A stretch of 64,000 nt of DNA from Flavobacterium psychrotolerans. Its GTDB lineage: Bacteria; Bacteroidota; Bacteroidia; Flavobacteriales; Flavobacteriaceae. Where the stretch lies: positions 1 through 64,000 of the forward strand of contig NZ_QCZI01000005.1 of assembly GCF_003097635.1 (NCBI RefSeq). Direction: 5' to 3'. The position numbers and the translations under genes were made by a program. This document shows positions 51,289 to 60,114 of the stretch, piece by piece. How positions within the stretch are numbered: the stretch's first letter is position 1; each line of letters begins with the position of its first letter. The notes under the pieces were generated by a model. That model saw nothing but the letters and a program-made list of their open reading frames with translations. It was not told the DNA's origin and did not search any database.

Positions 51289-52404
51289 CAACTCTTTACG
51301 ATAGGTACACCTTCGTTTGTGAACCACGGGGTCAAAATGTTTCCATAAGTTATGAATCGCCAAGTTATCTGCCAATTCGGGGGTTCTGAAACAATTTATG
51401 ACTCCCTTTTCCTTAAAAGTATGGTAATATTCATTAAAAATGATGGCTGTTACCGCTTTGTTTTGGTATTCTGGATGTACCCCAATCAGATAGAAAATCA
51501 TGTCCTTGCTTTGCTTTTTAGCTTTCAATAAATGTAGGAATCCAAAAGGGAATAATTTTCCTTTTGCCTTTTGCAACGCTTCCGAAAAAGAGGGCATAAC
51601 AATGCTAAAAGCAACAATATTATGGTCTTTATCTTCCACGAATTTAATAAATTCCGGATTGATAAAACTGATGTATTTTTTCTTGAAATATTCTTTTTGA
51701 ACGTCAGTGATTGCCACAAAAGAAGACAAAGAAGCATAGGATTCGTTAAACAAATCAAACATTTTATCCACGTGCGGCATGACTTCTTTTGTAGTTTTAA
51801 AATTGAGCGGTTCAAGTTGATATCGTTTTTTGACCAATTCATTTGCCTTTTCGAAAATTTCAGGTTTTACGTTTGAAAAAGGAAATTTGCTTTCTAAGTA
51901 TTCTTTTTCCTTGACGTAACCCAATTGCTCGAAATGGCTGGCATAATAAGGAAGATTATACCAGGTAATCATGGTGCCGATTTCATCAAAACCTTCAGTT
52001 AGAACGCCTACCTTATCCAGATTAGAAAACCCCATTGGGCCTTCAACGTGTTCTAAATTGTTTTTTCGACCAAGTTCATATACTTTTTCCAATAAAGCTT
52101 TAGTTACTTCAATGTCATCAATTACATCAAACCAGCCAAAGCGCACTTTTCTTTTTTGTTGTTCGTTGACTTCGCTCCAGTTTATTATTGCTGCAATGCG
52201 ACCTACAATTGTATCGTTTTTATAAGCTATAAAAAAATACGCTTCTGCATTTTCAAAAGCAGGATTTTTAGTTTTATCAAAAGTTTCTAATTCGTCAGCA
52301 ATTATGGGGGGAACCCAATACTTGTTGTTTTTATATAATGCGAAAGGGAATTTTATAAAATTCAGTAAATCGCTTTTGGTTTTTGCCTCTTTTATGGTAA
52401 TCAT
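51286..52404 (-). CDS. GNAT-like acyltransferase (YghO/possible ceramide synthase type)
   Basis: A 372-residue protein made of a GNAT-like N-terminal half ('PFALYKNNKYWVPPIIADELETFDKTKNPAFENAEAYFFIAYKNDTIVGRIAAI', with acetyl-CoA-type strands) and a second GNAT-like unit near 290-350 ('YLIGVHPEYQNKAVTAIIFNEYYHTF'). The linker is 'EGPMGFSNLDKVGVLTEGF'. This matches the group containing E. coli YghO. A GNAT-type protein acts as bacterial ceramide synthase in Caulobacter. The convergent partner is an SPT-like enzyme, so N-acylation of a long-chain base is a plausible role. That is inference only. Confidence 0.6.
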   Translation of the reverse strand: MITIKEAKTKSDLLNFIKFPFALYKNNKYWVPPIIADELETFDKTKNPAFENAEAYFFIAYKNDTIVGRIAAIINWSEVNEQQKRKVRFGWFDVIDDIEVTKALLEKVYELGRKNNLEHVEGPMGFSNLDKVGVLTEGFDEIGTMITWYNLPYYASHFEQLGYVKEKEYLESKFPFSNVKPEIFEKANELVKKRYQLEPLNFKTTKEVMPHVDKMFDLFNESYASLSSFVAITDVQKEYFKKKYISFINPEFIKFVEDKDHNIVAFSIVMPSFSEALQKAKGKLFPFGFLHLLKAKKQSKDMIFYLIGVHPEYQNKAVTAIIFNEYYHTFKEKGVINCFRTPELADNLAIHNLWKHFDPVVHKRRCTYRKEL

Positions 52405-52405
52405 C

Positions 52406-53392
52406 TTATTTTATTTTTTCGCCTCCCACTTCGTCTAATCTTTTTTTGGCTTTGTCTTTTTTCTTATCTTTTTTTCCTTTTTTATCTTTACCCTTTTCAT
52501 CTTTTTTCTCTTTGTGAACTCGAAGCAGCATTTCGTTATAATTATTGTCAAAACGCCAAGAAACTCCAATTCCGCCGTTCAAAATAGAAGGGGTATTTTT
52601 ATAGTTTTTTCCAATAGAAGCATCGATTTGGAGATTTTCTTGAACTAAAAATGCAGCACCTCCTCTAAGAAAAGCATCGGAGTAATAATCCCCATTAAAT
52701 CCCTGAATCTCTATTAATCCAGACCATCTAGAAGTAATTCCTCTGGTTATAGTAACAACGTAATCAATAGATTGTTTGTTGGACGAAAATTTATCCAAAA
52801 TGATATTGCTTATTAAAACCACATTACCAAATTGATTTTGTGTCAATATCATAAATTTGGGACTTATTTTTGGATCTGCCGGAATTCCAGGACGTGAAAG
52901 AATATCATTGGAAAGGTTGATATTTACACCGGCATAAATTCCGATAGCAGGGATAAACTGTCGGTAATTAAATTTATGATTCGATTTCCAGCTGTACACA
53001 TTTATTTTTTTTTCATAATTTTTCATGGGATCATAAAGAAGATATTTGGCTCCAATGATTGTTTTTTTTAATCTAAAATAATTATCTACATTGCGTGTAG
53101 TAAAATTGGCTTTTTGATATTGCAGATTTAAATGCAACTCTAATTGTTCTAAAAAGGCACCGTACCGAAGATCTAAATTACTGCCAAATCCACTTATTTC
53201 ATTGTCTAGCAAATCGTGTTTTTCTTTGAGAGCATAAATCCCTAATTCTGCCTGAAGTACAGTTTTTCCCACTGAAAAAGCAGACATTGATTCTCCCGGT
53301 CGATTCGAATTAATGTCATCCGTAAACTGTCCATAGCTTATTATTGAAAAAAACAAGAAAGAAAAAAGGATTAAATATTTGATTTTAAGCAT
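52406..53392 (-). CDS. outer-membrane transporter-like beta-barrel with Lys-rich tail
   Basis: A 328-residue protein: signal peptide (about 1-21, SYGQ), 'DDINSNRPGESMSAFSVGKTVLQAELG' at the start of a barrel typical of the phenol-degradation MetA-like/transporter outer-membrane family, and alternating strands to about residue 285. A tail of about 40 residues made mostly of Lys, Asp, Glu and Gly follows (a KKDKKKDK-type run). It ends one base before the GNAT-like gene start and is likely its operon mate. The charged tail after the barrel is unusual and probably faces the periplasm. Confidence 0.65.
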   Translation of the reverse strand: MLKIKYLILFSFLFFSIISYGQFTDDINSNRPGESMSAFSVGKTVLQAELGIYALKEKHDLLDNEISGFGSNLDLRYGAFLEQLELHLNLQYQKANFTTRNVDNYFRLKKTIIGAKYLLYDPMKNYEKKINVYSWKSNHKFNYRQFIPAIGIYAGVNINLSNDILSRPGIPADPKISPKFMILTQNQFGNVVLISNIILDKFSSNKQSIDYVVTITRGITSRWSGLIEIQGFNGDYYSDAFLRGGAAFLVQENLQIDASIGKNYKNTPSILNGGIGVSWRFDNNYNEMLLRVHKEKKDEKGKDKKGKKDKKKDKAKKRLDEVGGEKIK

Positions 53393-53489
53393 ATTCGTTT
53401 ATTACATTAGAAATTATATCGCTTTTCAAATGTACTATATTTTATTATTTATTTAAGATTGCTTTTTTAATTTTGAAGTTTTGATTTAT

Positions 53490-53497
53490 TAAATTTG
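53490..53497 (+). promoter_or_regulatory. promoter -7 element of the DUF4834 gene
   Basis: TAAATTTG matches TAnnTTTG, 10 bp before the ATG at 53508 (16 bp before the alternative ATG at 53514). With so short a leader the second ATG is a real alternative. Confidence 0.5.
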
Positions 53498-53507
53498 TAA
53501 AAATTTT

Positions 53508-53792
53508 ATGTTTATGCAAACAGCTTCTTTTACAGGACTTTTAGAAACGCTATTTTATATTTATGTTTTTTATTATGTCTTTAAATTTTTGGCAAAATTA
53601 TTTCTTCCCATAGTGATTAAGAAAGCGGTAGAAAAAGTGGGGCAAAACTTCCAACAACAATACCAATCAAATACCTCACAAAATCAAAATACTTCAAATA
53701 AGGACGAAATCATTTATGATACTGGTAAAAGTAATAAACCTCGTGAGACCAAAAAAGTGGGGGAGTATGTAGATTATGAAGAAATTGATTAA
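53508..53792 (+). CDS. DUF4834 family small membrane protein
   Basis: A 94-residue protein: one membrane helix (about 10-35, 'LETLFYIYVFYYVFKFLAKLF'), then a Gln/Asn-rich soluble part ('NFQQQYQSNTSQNQNTSN') and the C-terminal 'KKVGEYVDYEEID' that is conserved in DUF4834. It precedes the yfhO gene by 66 bp on the same strand, a common flavobacterial arrangement. Role unknown. Confidence 0.8.
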   Translation: MFMQTASFTGLLETLFYIYVFYYVFKFLAKLFLPIVIKKAVEKVGQNFQQQYQSNTSQNQNTSNKDEIIYDTGKSNKPRETKKVGEYVDYEEID

Positions 53793-53858
53793 GTTTGCAG
53801 TTAAATGTATTGGGTTGGATTTTTGAAAACCTAAAACTTTTAATTCTAAACTATTTTA

Positions 53859-56291
53859 ATGAAGATTCTTGACAAGTTTTATCCGCATGTATTGGCCCTT
53901 GTTGGCTTTGTTTTAATTTCCCTCATTTATTTTTATCCTGTTCTTCAAGGGAAAAAAATTTTCCAGTCCGATATTGTACAATATACCGGAATGGCAAAAG
54001 AACAAAACGATTTTCGAGCTGTAGAAAATACAGAACCATATTGGACTAATTCCGCATTTGGAGGTATGCCAACCTACCAATTGGGAGCCAATTATCCGCA
54101 TGAATATATCAGCAAATTAGACCATATACTTCGATTTTTGCCTCGTCCGGCTGACTATTTATTTCTATACTTTTTAGGCTTTTATGGACTTTTATTAGTT
54201 TTAAAAATAGATCCTTTAAAAGCCTTCTTAGGTGCTTTGGCCTTTGGTCTATCCACTTATTTGATTGTAATACTTGGCGTTGGACATAATGCTAAGGCAC
54301 ATGCCATTGCCTATATGCCATTGGTGATTGCGGGTGTGATATTAGTTTTTAGAAAGCGATTTATTTTGGGAGGAATACTTACTATGGTGGCCGCCTCCTT
54401 AGAAATTAATGCAAATCACTTTCAAATGACCTATTATTTGTTGATTTTGATTTTGATATTTTCTTGTTATTTCAGTTACAAATTCATTAAACAAAAAGAC
54501 TATAAAAACCTTTTATTCGCCTTTGGTATTTTTGGCATTGCTGGAATTTTAGCCATTGGAGTCAATGCAACCAATTTGCTGGCCACTAAGGAGTATGCAG
54601 ATTTCAGCACCAGGGGGAAAAGCGAATTGACATTCAATCCCGACGGTTCAAAAAAAGTAAATGACAATGCCTTAAGTCGCGATTATATCACTGAATATAG
54701 TTACGGAATTGCCGAAAGTTTCAATTTGTTGACACCTAGACTTTTTGGAGGTTCCAATAACGAAAATATTGGAACCGAAAGCAAAATGTATGAATTCATG
54801 GTGAGTCAGAGTGTTCCTGAGGATCAGGCAAAAAATTTCGTTTCAGGAATGCCAACTTATTGGGGCGATCAGCCTATTGTGGCTGCACCAGCTTACATTG
54901 GAGCCGTAGTTTTCTTTTTGGTAATTTTGGCCTTATTTATAGACAAGAGAAAAATTAAATATGCTTTTTTAGCTGGAGCAATTGTTTCGTTACTGCTTTC
55001 TTGGGGTAAAAACTTTCCGATTCTTACCGATTTCCTCATTGATTTTATGCCGATGTACAATAAGTTCAGGGCTGTTTCTTCAATTCAGGTTTTATTGGAA
55101 TTGTGTGTTCCGGTTTTGGCCATAATGGGCTTGCATTCTTTCTTTAAATCGGACAAAGAAACACAGTGGAAAGCATTATGGCAATCGGGGGCAGTAGGAT
55201 TAGGTATAATAGTATTCCTATTCTTGATTAAAGGATCTTTCAGCTTTTCAGGTTCCAGTGACAGTTATTTCATGGAAAGTTACGGACCTGATTTTGTAGA
55301 CGCGCTTAAAGCGGATAGAAGGAGTTTGTATTCTGCTGATTTGTTGCGATCCGGATTTTTTATTTTGGTTTCAGCCGGGATTTTATGGCTGTTTATCAAA
55401 AATAAATTGGCTCAAAATACAGCCATTATTTTGGTAGGATTCTTAATGGTTTTTGATTTGTTTTTCATCGACAAAAATTATGTCAGTGGTAAGGATTTCT
55501 TAAATGCAAGCGAGGTAGATGTTCCTTTTCATGAGACTCCATCCGATGCTAAAATATTGCAGGACACCACAAATTATAGGGTTTTTGAAGTGAGCGGAAA
55601 TTTATCCAGTTCGCGAGCCTCTTATTTTCACAAATCGATTGGGGGGTATCATGCCGCAAAACCCAGAAGGATGCAGCAATTGTTTGATTATCAAATTGCT
55701 AAAAACAATATGGCCGTTTTGGATATGTTAAACGTGAAATACATCATTCAAACGGATAAGGAAGGGAAAGAATTCCCGATTCAAAATCCTGAAAACAATG
55801 GAAATGCTTGGTTTGTGAGCCAAGTGAAATTTGTTCAAACGGCAGATGAAGAGATGAAGGCTTTAGATCATTTGGATCCCAAAAATTCAGCGGTTATTAA
55901 CCAGAAAGAATTCGGAGAATTTATCGCTGAAAAATCTTTTGTTAAGGACAGTTTGGCTACAATTGTCTTACAAAAATACAAACCGAATTATTTAAAATAC
56001 AGGTCAAATAATCCTCAAAAAGGATTGGCTTTGTTTTCGGAAATGTATTATAAGAACGGTTGGAATGCTTTTATTGACGGAAAAAAAGTGCCACATTTTA
56101 GAGCTAATTATGCTTTGAGGGCTTTAAATATTCCTGCAGGAAAACATGTAATTGAATTCAAATTTGAACCCGAAGTGGTAAAAACGGGAAGCACCATTGC
56201 CCTATACAGCTCCATTGGAATGTTGTTTTTGATTGTTTGCGGACTGTATTTTGAAAGAAAGAAAAAATGGTACGACATTAAAAAGCATTAA
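53859..56291 (+). CDS. YfhO-family multi-spanning membrane protein
   Basis: An 810-residue protein with 12 or more membrane helices in two blocks (about 10-460 and one near 785-800) and a soluble region at about 530-780. Features: 'FGGMPTYQLGANYPH', 'GLSTYLIVILGVGHNAKAHAIAYMPLV', 'FRAVSSIQVLLEL' and, near the end, 'NGWNAFIDGKKVP..RANYALRALNIPAGKHVIEFKFEP', the YfhO signature. YfhO proteins are GT-C-like enzymes used for glycosylation of teichoic acids in Bacillus. Here a lipid-linked sugar transfer to a surface glycan is likely, supported by the glycosyltransferase and flippase that follow. Confidence 0.85.
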   Translation: MKILDKFYPHVLALVGFVLISLIYFYPVLQGKKIFQSDIVQYTGMAKEQNDFRAVENTEPYWTNSAFGGMPTYQLGANYPHEYISKLDHILRFLPRPADYLFLYFLGFYGLLLVLKIDPLKAFLGALAFGLSTYLIVILGVGHNAKAHAIAYMPLVIAGVILVFRKRFILGGILTMVAASLEINANHFQMTYYLLILILIFSCYFSYKFIKQKDYKNLLFAFGIFGIAGILAIGVNATNLLATKEYADFSTRGKSELTFNPDGSKKVNDNALSRDYITEYSYGIAESFNLLTPRLFGGSNNENIGTESKMYEFMVSQSVPEDQAKNFVSGMPTYWGDQPIVAAPAYIGAVVFFLVILALFIDKRKIKYAFLAGAIVSLLLSWGKNFPILTDFLIDFMPMYNKFRAVSSIQVLLELCVPVLAIMGLHSFFKSDKETQWKALWQSGAVGLGIIVFLFLIKGSFSFSGSSDSYFMESYGPDFVDALKADRRSLYSADLLRSGFFILVSAGILWLFIKNKLAQNTAIILVGFLMVFDLFFIDKNYVSGKDFLNASEVDVPFHETPSDAKILQDTTNYRVFEVSGNLSSSRASYFHKSIGGYHAAKPRRMQQLFDYQIAKNNMAVLDMLNVKYIIQTDKEGKEFPIQNPENNGNAWFVSQVKFVQTADEEMKALDHLDPKNSAVINQKEFGEFIAEKSFVKDSLATIVLQKYKPNYLKYRSNNPQKGLALFSEMYYKNGWNAFIDGKKVPHFRANYALRALNIPAGKHVIEFKFEPEVVKTGSTIALYSSIGMLFLIVCGLYFERKKKWYDIKKH

Positions 56292-56325
56292 TTTGTTCTT
56301 TTCATGAATAACATAATATTTGCCA

Positions 56326-57603
56326 ATGAAAAAAGTCCTAATCATTACCTATTATTTTCCTCCGGCTGGTGGCCCAGGAGTACAGCGTTGGTTGAAGTTC
56401 GTGAAATATTTGCCTGATTTTGGTATCCAGCCTGTTGTTTATATTCCAGAAAACCCAACGTATCCAATCATTGACGAGGAATTAGTAAATGAAATTTCGG
56501 ACAAAGCAATTATTATAAAAAAGAAGATTTTTGAGCCCTATGCTTTAGCTTCAATTTTTTCGAAAAATAAAACAAAAAAGATAAGTGCCGGAATTATTCC
56601 AAATATAAGGAAACAGACACAAATAGAAAAAATGTTATTGTGGGTTAGAGGTAATTTATTCATTCCAGACGCAAGGGTATTATGGGTAAATCCTTCTGTA
56701 AAATACCTGGAAAAATATATCAAAGACAATAATATTGAGACTATAATTACGACAGGTCCTCCACATAGTTTGCATTTAATTGGTTTAAAACTCAAGCGTA
56801 AATTAGATCTTCATTGGATTGCGGATTTTCGAGATCCTTGGACAACCATTGGGTATCATAAAGCGCTAAAATTGTCTGATAATTCAAAAAGGAAACATAA
56901 AATATTGGAAAAAAAAGTATTAAATTTTGCTGACACAATCGTTGTGACAAGCAAAAAAACGAAAACGGAATTTCAGGCGATTACTAATAAGCCAATTAAA
57001 GTAATAACGAATGGGTATGATATTGAAAAAAATATAAAACAACCATTAGACGAAAAATTTACATTAGCACATATTGGTTCCTTATTGTCGGAAAGAAATC
57101 CAACAATTCTTTGGCAAAGTTTGGCCGAACTCGTAAAAGAAATTCCTGGTTTTGCAACACATTTTGAACTTAAATTAATTGGAACGGTAAGCCGAGACGT
57201 TTTGGAAACGATACGGAGCTATAATTTAGGGGGGTACCTTAATTTAGTTGGCTATGTTTCCCATAACGAAGCTGTTATGCACCAAAGGAAATCACAGGTT
57301 TTATTGTTAATTGAAATAAATTCGGTTGACACAATAAGTATAATTCCAGGAAAATTATTTGAATATATGGTTTCCGAAAGACCAATCATTGCTATTGGAC
57401 CACATGGGTCAGGCTTTGCTGAAATAATTAGGGAAACGAATACGGGCGTTTTCTTTGATTATGCAGAGAAAGACGAACTAAAGGGGGTGATTTTAGATTA
57501 TTACAGCAAGTATATAGAAGGTAAATTACAATCGAATGCAATAGGGCTTCAGCAGTATTCCAGAAGAAATCTAACCGAAAAATTGTCGAAATTGATTAAA
57601 TAA
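56326..57603 (+). CDS. GT4-type glycosyltransferase
   Basis: The ATG at 56326 is used (425 residues); a TTG two codons earlier is ignored. GT-B fold: 'LIITYYFPPAGGPGVQRWLKF' at the start, 'WIADFRDPWTTIGYH', 'FTLAHIGSLLSERNPTILWQS', 'LNLVGYVSHNEAVMHQRKSQVLLLI' and the C-terminal EX7E-like 'PGKLFEYMVSERPIIAIG'. It transfers a nucleotide-activated sugar in the cytoplasm. It follows yfhO by 34 bp and precedes a flippase, forming a small glycan cluster. Confidence 0.9.
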   Translation: MKKVLIITYYFPPAGGPGVQRWLKFVKYLPDFGIQPVVYIPENPTYPIIDEELVNEISDKAIIIKKKIFEPYALASIFSKNKTKKISAGIIPNIRKQTQIEKMLLWVRGNLFIPDARVLWVNPSVKYLEKYIKDNNIETIITTGPPHSLHLIGLKLKRKLDLHWIADFRDPWTTIGYHKALKLSDNSKRKHKILEKKVLNFADTIVVTSKKTKTEFQAITNKPIKVITNGYDIEKNIKQPLDEKFTLAHIGSLLSERNPTILWQSLAELVKEIPGFATHFELKLIGTVSRDVLETIRSYNLGGYLNLVGYVSHNEAVMHQRKSQVLLLIEINSVDTISIIPGKLFEYMVSERPIIAIGPHGSGFAEIIRETNTGVFFDYAEKDELKGVILDYYSKYIEGKLQSNAIGLQQYSRRNLTEKLSKLIK

Positions 57604-57642
57604 TTTTATCAGATTGCTTCATGCCTCGCAATTACAAGAAAA

Positions 57643-59112
57643 ATGGGAATAGTTTTAAATCAATCTATAAAAAATACCGTTATTACCTATTTTGGTTTTG
57701 GGATAGGGGCAATCAACGCCCTTTTTTTATACACTAATTTTTTAGGAAAAACGCATTATGGCATGGTAGCTTTCTTGCTTTCGGCATCAAATATCATGAT
57801 GCCTTTGATGGCTTTTGGGGTGCAAAGTACTCTAATTCGTTTTTATTCTAAATACCCAACCGAAGCAGAGAAGGAGAAGTTTTTGAGTTTCATGCTATTT
57901 ATGCCATTGTTTTTGATTGTTCCAATAACAACAATTACCTATTTTTTTTACGACCAAATCGCTTTTTTTATTCTACAGAAAAACCCTGAAATAAAACCGT
58001 TTCTTTGGCTAATTCCCATAATCGGAATTTGTATGGGGTATTTTGAGGTCTATTATGCCTGGGTAAAAGTGCACATGCAATCGGTTATAGGAAATTTTAT
58101 CAGCGAAGTTTTGGTGCGAGTTGTCATTCTGTTTTTGTTGTTTGCCGTGTATTGGAACTGGATTACCAAAGACGAATTTATTTATACGCTTCTCGGAGCC
58201 TATTTGCTCCAATTGTTGGCAATGAAAGGCTATGCGATGTATGTAAAAATGCCAGTTTTAACTTTCAAGTTACCACATAATGTAAAGGAGATTTTTGGAT
58301 ATTCCTTTTTTATTATTTTATCAGGAAGCGTGGCAGTTTTGTTGATGGATTTTGACAAAGTGATGATTCCTTCATACCGAAATATCAGTGATAATGCACT
58401 GTATTCTGTAGCCATTTTTATAGCAACAGTGATTGCCGTTCCCAGTCGCGCAATGCTTCAAATTATTTACCCCATTACGGCTCGTTTGATGAATGAAAAC
58501 AAGCATGAAGAACTTAATGAGTTGTACAAAAAAAGCGCTATAAATTTACAAGTCTTTGGAGGATTGGTGCTATTGGGTATTTTTTTGAATATCAAGGAGC
58601 TCTATAAATTAATCCCCGGAGAATATGCCGGAGGAACTGCTGTTGTCTTTATCATTGGGTTGACCAAATTTTACGACGTAATTTTGGGAAACAACAATGC
58701 GATTATTTTAAACACAAAATATTACAAATCCGTATTGTTTTTTGGGTTGCTATTGGTTTTTATGATGATTGGGCTGAATATGATTTTAATACCACCCTAC
58801 GGAATTATTGGTTCAGCTTGGGCTACGTTAATTTCGGTTATAGTTTATAATACCATTAAATTAGTATTTGTGGTTAAGAAAATGAATTTGTATCCGTTTA
58901 CGTTAAATACGTTGAAATCTTTCGGAATTATTGGTCTTATTTTTCTACTCTTTTATTTTTGGGATTTTCCTTTTCACCCGATATTAAATATTAGTTTGAA
59001 ATCGGTATTGATTGCTCTTGTTTATGTATTTGTTAACTATAAATGGGTTATTTCTGTTGAAATTAATCAAGTGATTGATAAACTATTGGGTAAGTTAAAA
59101 CGTTTGCCTTGA
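57643..59112 (+). CDS. oligosaccharide flippase (Wzx/MATE-like)
   Basis: A 489-residue membrane protein with about 14 helices. It starts 'IKNTVITYFGFGIGAINALFLYTNFLGKTHYG', then carries 'FGVQSTLIRFYSKY' and 'RAMLQIIYPITARLMNENKHEEL', typical of the polysaccharide-biosynthesis protein/MVF superfamily. It moves lipid-linked glycan units across the inner membrane. It lies 39 bp after the glycosyltransferase. A second hairpin region follows (59226-59260) and closes the unit. Confidence 0.87.
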   Translation: MGIVLNQSIKNTVITYFGFGIGAINALFLYTNFLGKTHYGMVAFLLSASNIMMPLMAFGVQSTLIRFYSKYPTEAEKEKFLSFMLFMPLFLIVPITTITYFFYDQIAFFILQKNPEIKPFLWLIPIIGICMGYFEVYYAWVKVHMQSVIGNFISEVLVRVVILFLLFAVYWNWITKDEFIYTLLGAYLLQLLAMKGYAMYVKMPVLTFKLPHNVKEIFGYSFFIILSGSVAVLLMDFDKVMIPSYRNISDNALYSVAIFIATVIAVPSRAMLQIIYPITARLMNENKHEELNELYKKSAINLQVFGGLVLLGIFLNIKELYKLIPGEYAGGTAVVFIIGLTKFYDVILGNNNAIILNTKYYKSVLFFGLLLVFMMIGLNMILIPPYGIIGSAWATLISVIVYNTIKLVFVVKKMNLYPFTLNTLKSFGIIGLIFLLFYFWDFPFHPILNISLKSVLIALVYVFVNYKWVISVEINQVIDKLLGKLKRLP

Positions 59113-59225
59113 TAAAAGCGGAAATTCTTTTCTTTTTTAAGAAAAGATTGAAACATATAGGCAGAATATGAGCGTAGCGAACTGTCGAAGTAATAGCTCG
59201 TGTAAGCTATACAAAATTAATTATA

Positions 59226-59260
59226 AAACCGTATTGTTATTAAACTTGACGGTTTTTTAT
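59226..59260. terminator. terminator between flippase and NlpC/P60 genes
   Basis: AAACCGT (59226-59232) pairs with ACGGTTT (59249-59255), followed by a T-run on the + strand. The opposite-strand gene stops at 59257, inside the element. Confidence 0.65.
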
Positions 59261-60018
59261 ATTATTTTTTTTATAACCCTTAATTTATGTGTGTGCTTAT
59301 TGGCTTCTGGATTATAAATTCCAAGATGATCCAGTCTGTCAATTCTCACTTTTCCGCTGGCATGAATAATATAATTGTCTTCCATGATGATTCCCACATG
59401 AATAATTTTGCCTTCTTCATTATCAAAAAATGCTAAATCACCGGGCTCGCTTTCTTCAATAAAACTCAACGCTTCACCTTGCGTGGCCTGTTGTGATGCA
59501 TCCCGTAACAAACGGTAGCCGTTCAATTTGTAAACCATTTGTGTAAAACCGGAACAATCAATACCAAATGGTGTTTTTCCTCCCCAAAGATAAGGAGCAT
59601 TCAAATACAGGAAAGCTGTATTAATTATATTTGATTTGGGTTTCATGCCACTGATTTTCATGCCTTCAAAATCAAAATTATTGACGTTTATGTCACGATG
59701 ATTTAAAAATGAAAGTGAGGAACCAAGCGGAATAGGCAGCAGTAAATTTTTAGGCCCCATGATGTATTCTATCAAATCCGAATTCAACACAATTGTATCT
59801 TTCGACAATTGTAAAAAACTGGTTTCTGAAATAGTTTGGTACTGCTTTACATCAATCCAACCTTCATAATCATCATACTTTAGTTTAATTTTAGCCCAAT
59901 TTTTTGTCTGTTCTAAAATCTCAAAATGTTCCCCAAATAATACTTGCGAGACAATTTCGCTTCTATCGTTAGGTTCAATACGTAAAGGAATAATGGATAA
60001 ATTACAAATCCCAAACAT
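59257..60018 (-). CDS. C40 (NlpC/P60) peptidoglycan hydrolase with SH3 domain
   Basis: A 253-residue protein: N-terminal SH3-like region (about 1-60, 'RSEIVSQVLFGEHFEILEQTKNWAKIKLKYDDYEGWID'), then an NlpC/P60 domain at about 130-240 with catalytic Cys155 (FGIDCSGFTQ), His207 (KIIHVGIIM) and His219 (NYIIHASG). It cleaves gamma-D-Glu-diaminopimelate bonds in peptide stems. No signal peptide is visible, as in several Bacteroidota homologues thought to act on recycled muropeptides. Confidence 0.88.
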   Translation of the reverse strand: MFGICNLSIIPLRIEPNDRSEIVSQVLFGEHFEILEQTKNWAKIKLKYDDYEGWIDVKQYQTISETSFLQLSKDTIVLNSDLIEYIMGPKNLLLPIPLGSSLSFLNHRDINVNNFDFEGMKISGMKPKSNIINTAFLYLNAPYLWGGKTPFGIDCSGFTQMVYKLNGYRLLRDASQQATQGEALSFIEESEPGDLAFFDNEEGKIIHVGIIMEDNYIIHASGKVRIDRLDHLGIYNPEANKHTHKLRVIKKII

Positions 60019-60039
60019 TTAGGTTTTTTTTTAATTTTG

Positions 60040-60103
60040 AATGATGAACTTTGAATTAAATACAATGATATAAAAAATCATTTATAATTCAAAATTCATC
60101 ATT
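60040..60103. repeat. 18-bp inverted repeat, long AT-rich hairpin
   Basis: 60040-60057 and 60086-60103 are inverted repeats with a single mismatch. The spacer holds a second AATGAT/ATCATT pair (60064-60069, 60077-60082). The whole gap between the thiolase and the NlpC/P60 gene would fold into one AT-rich rod, without a clear T-run on the minus strand. Confidence 0.55.
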
Positions 60104-60114
60104 TATAAAATAAA

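Noticed and set aside
59150..59215. Possible RNA gene or repeat in the gap after the flippase
   Set aside because: The GAGCGTAGCGAACTGTCGAAG wording resembles a dispersed repeat fragment, but it is short and no paired partner was found, so it was not listed as a feature.
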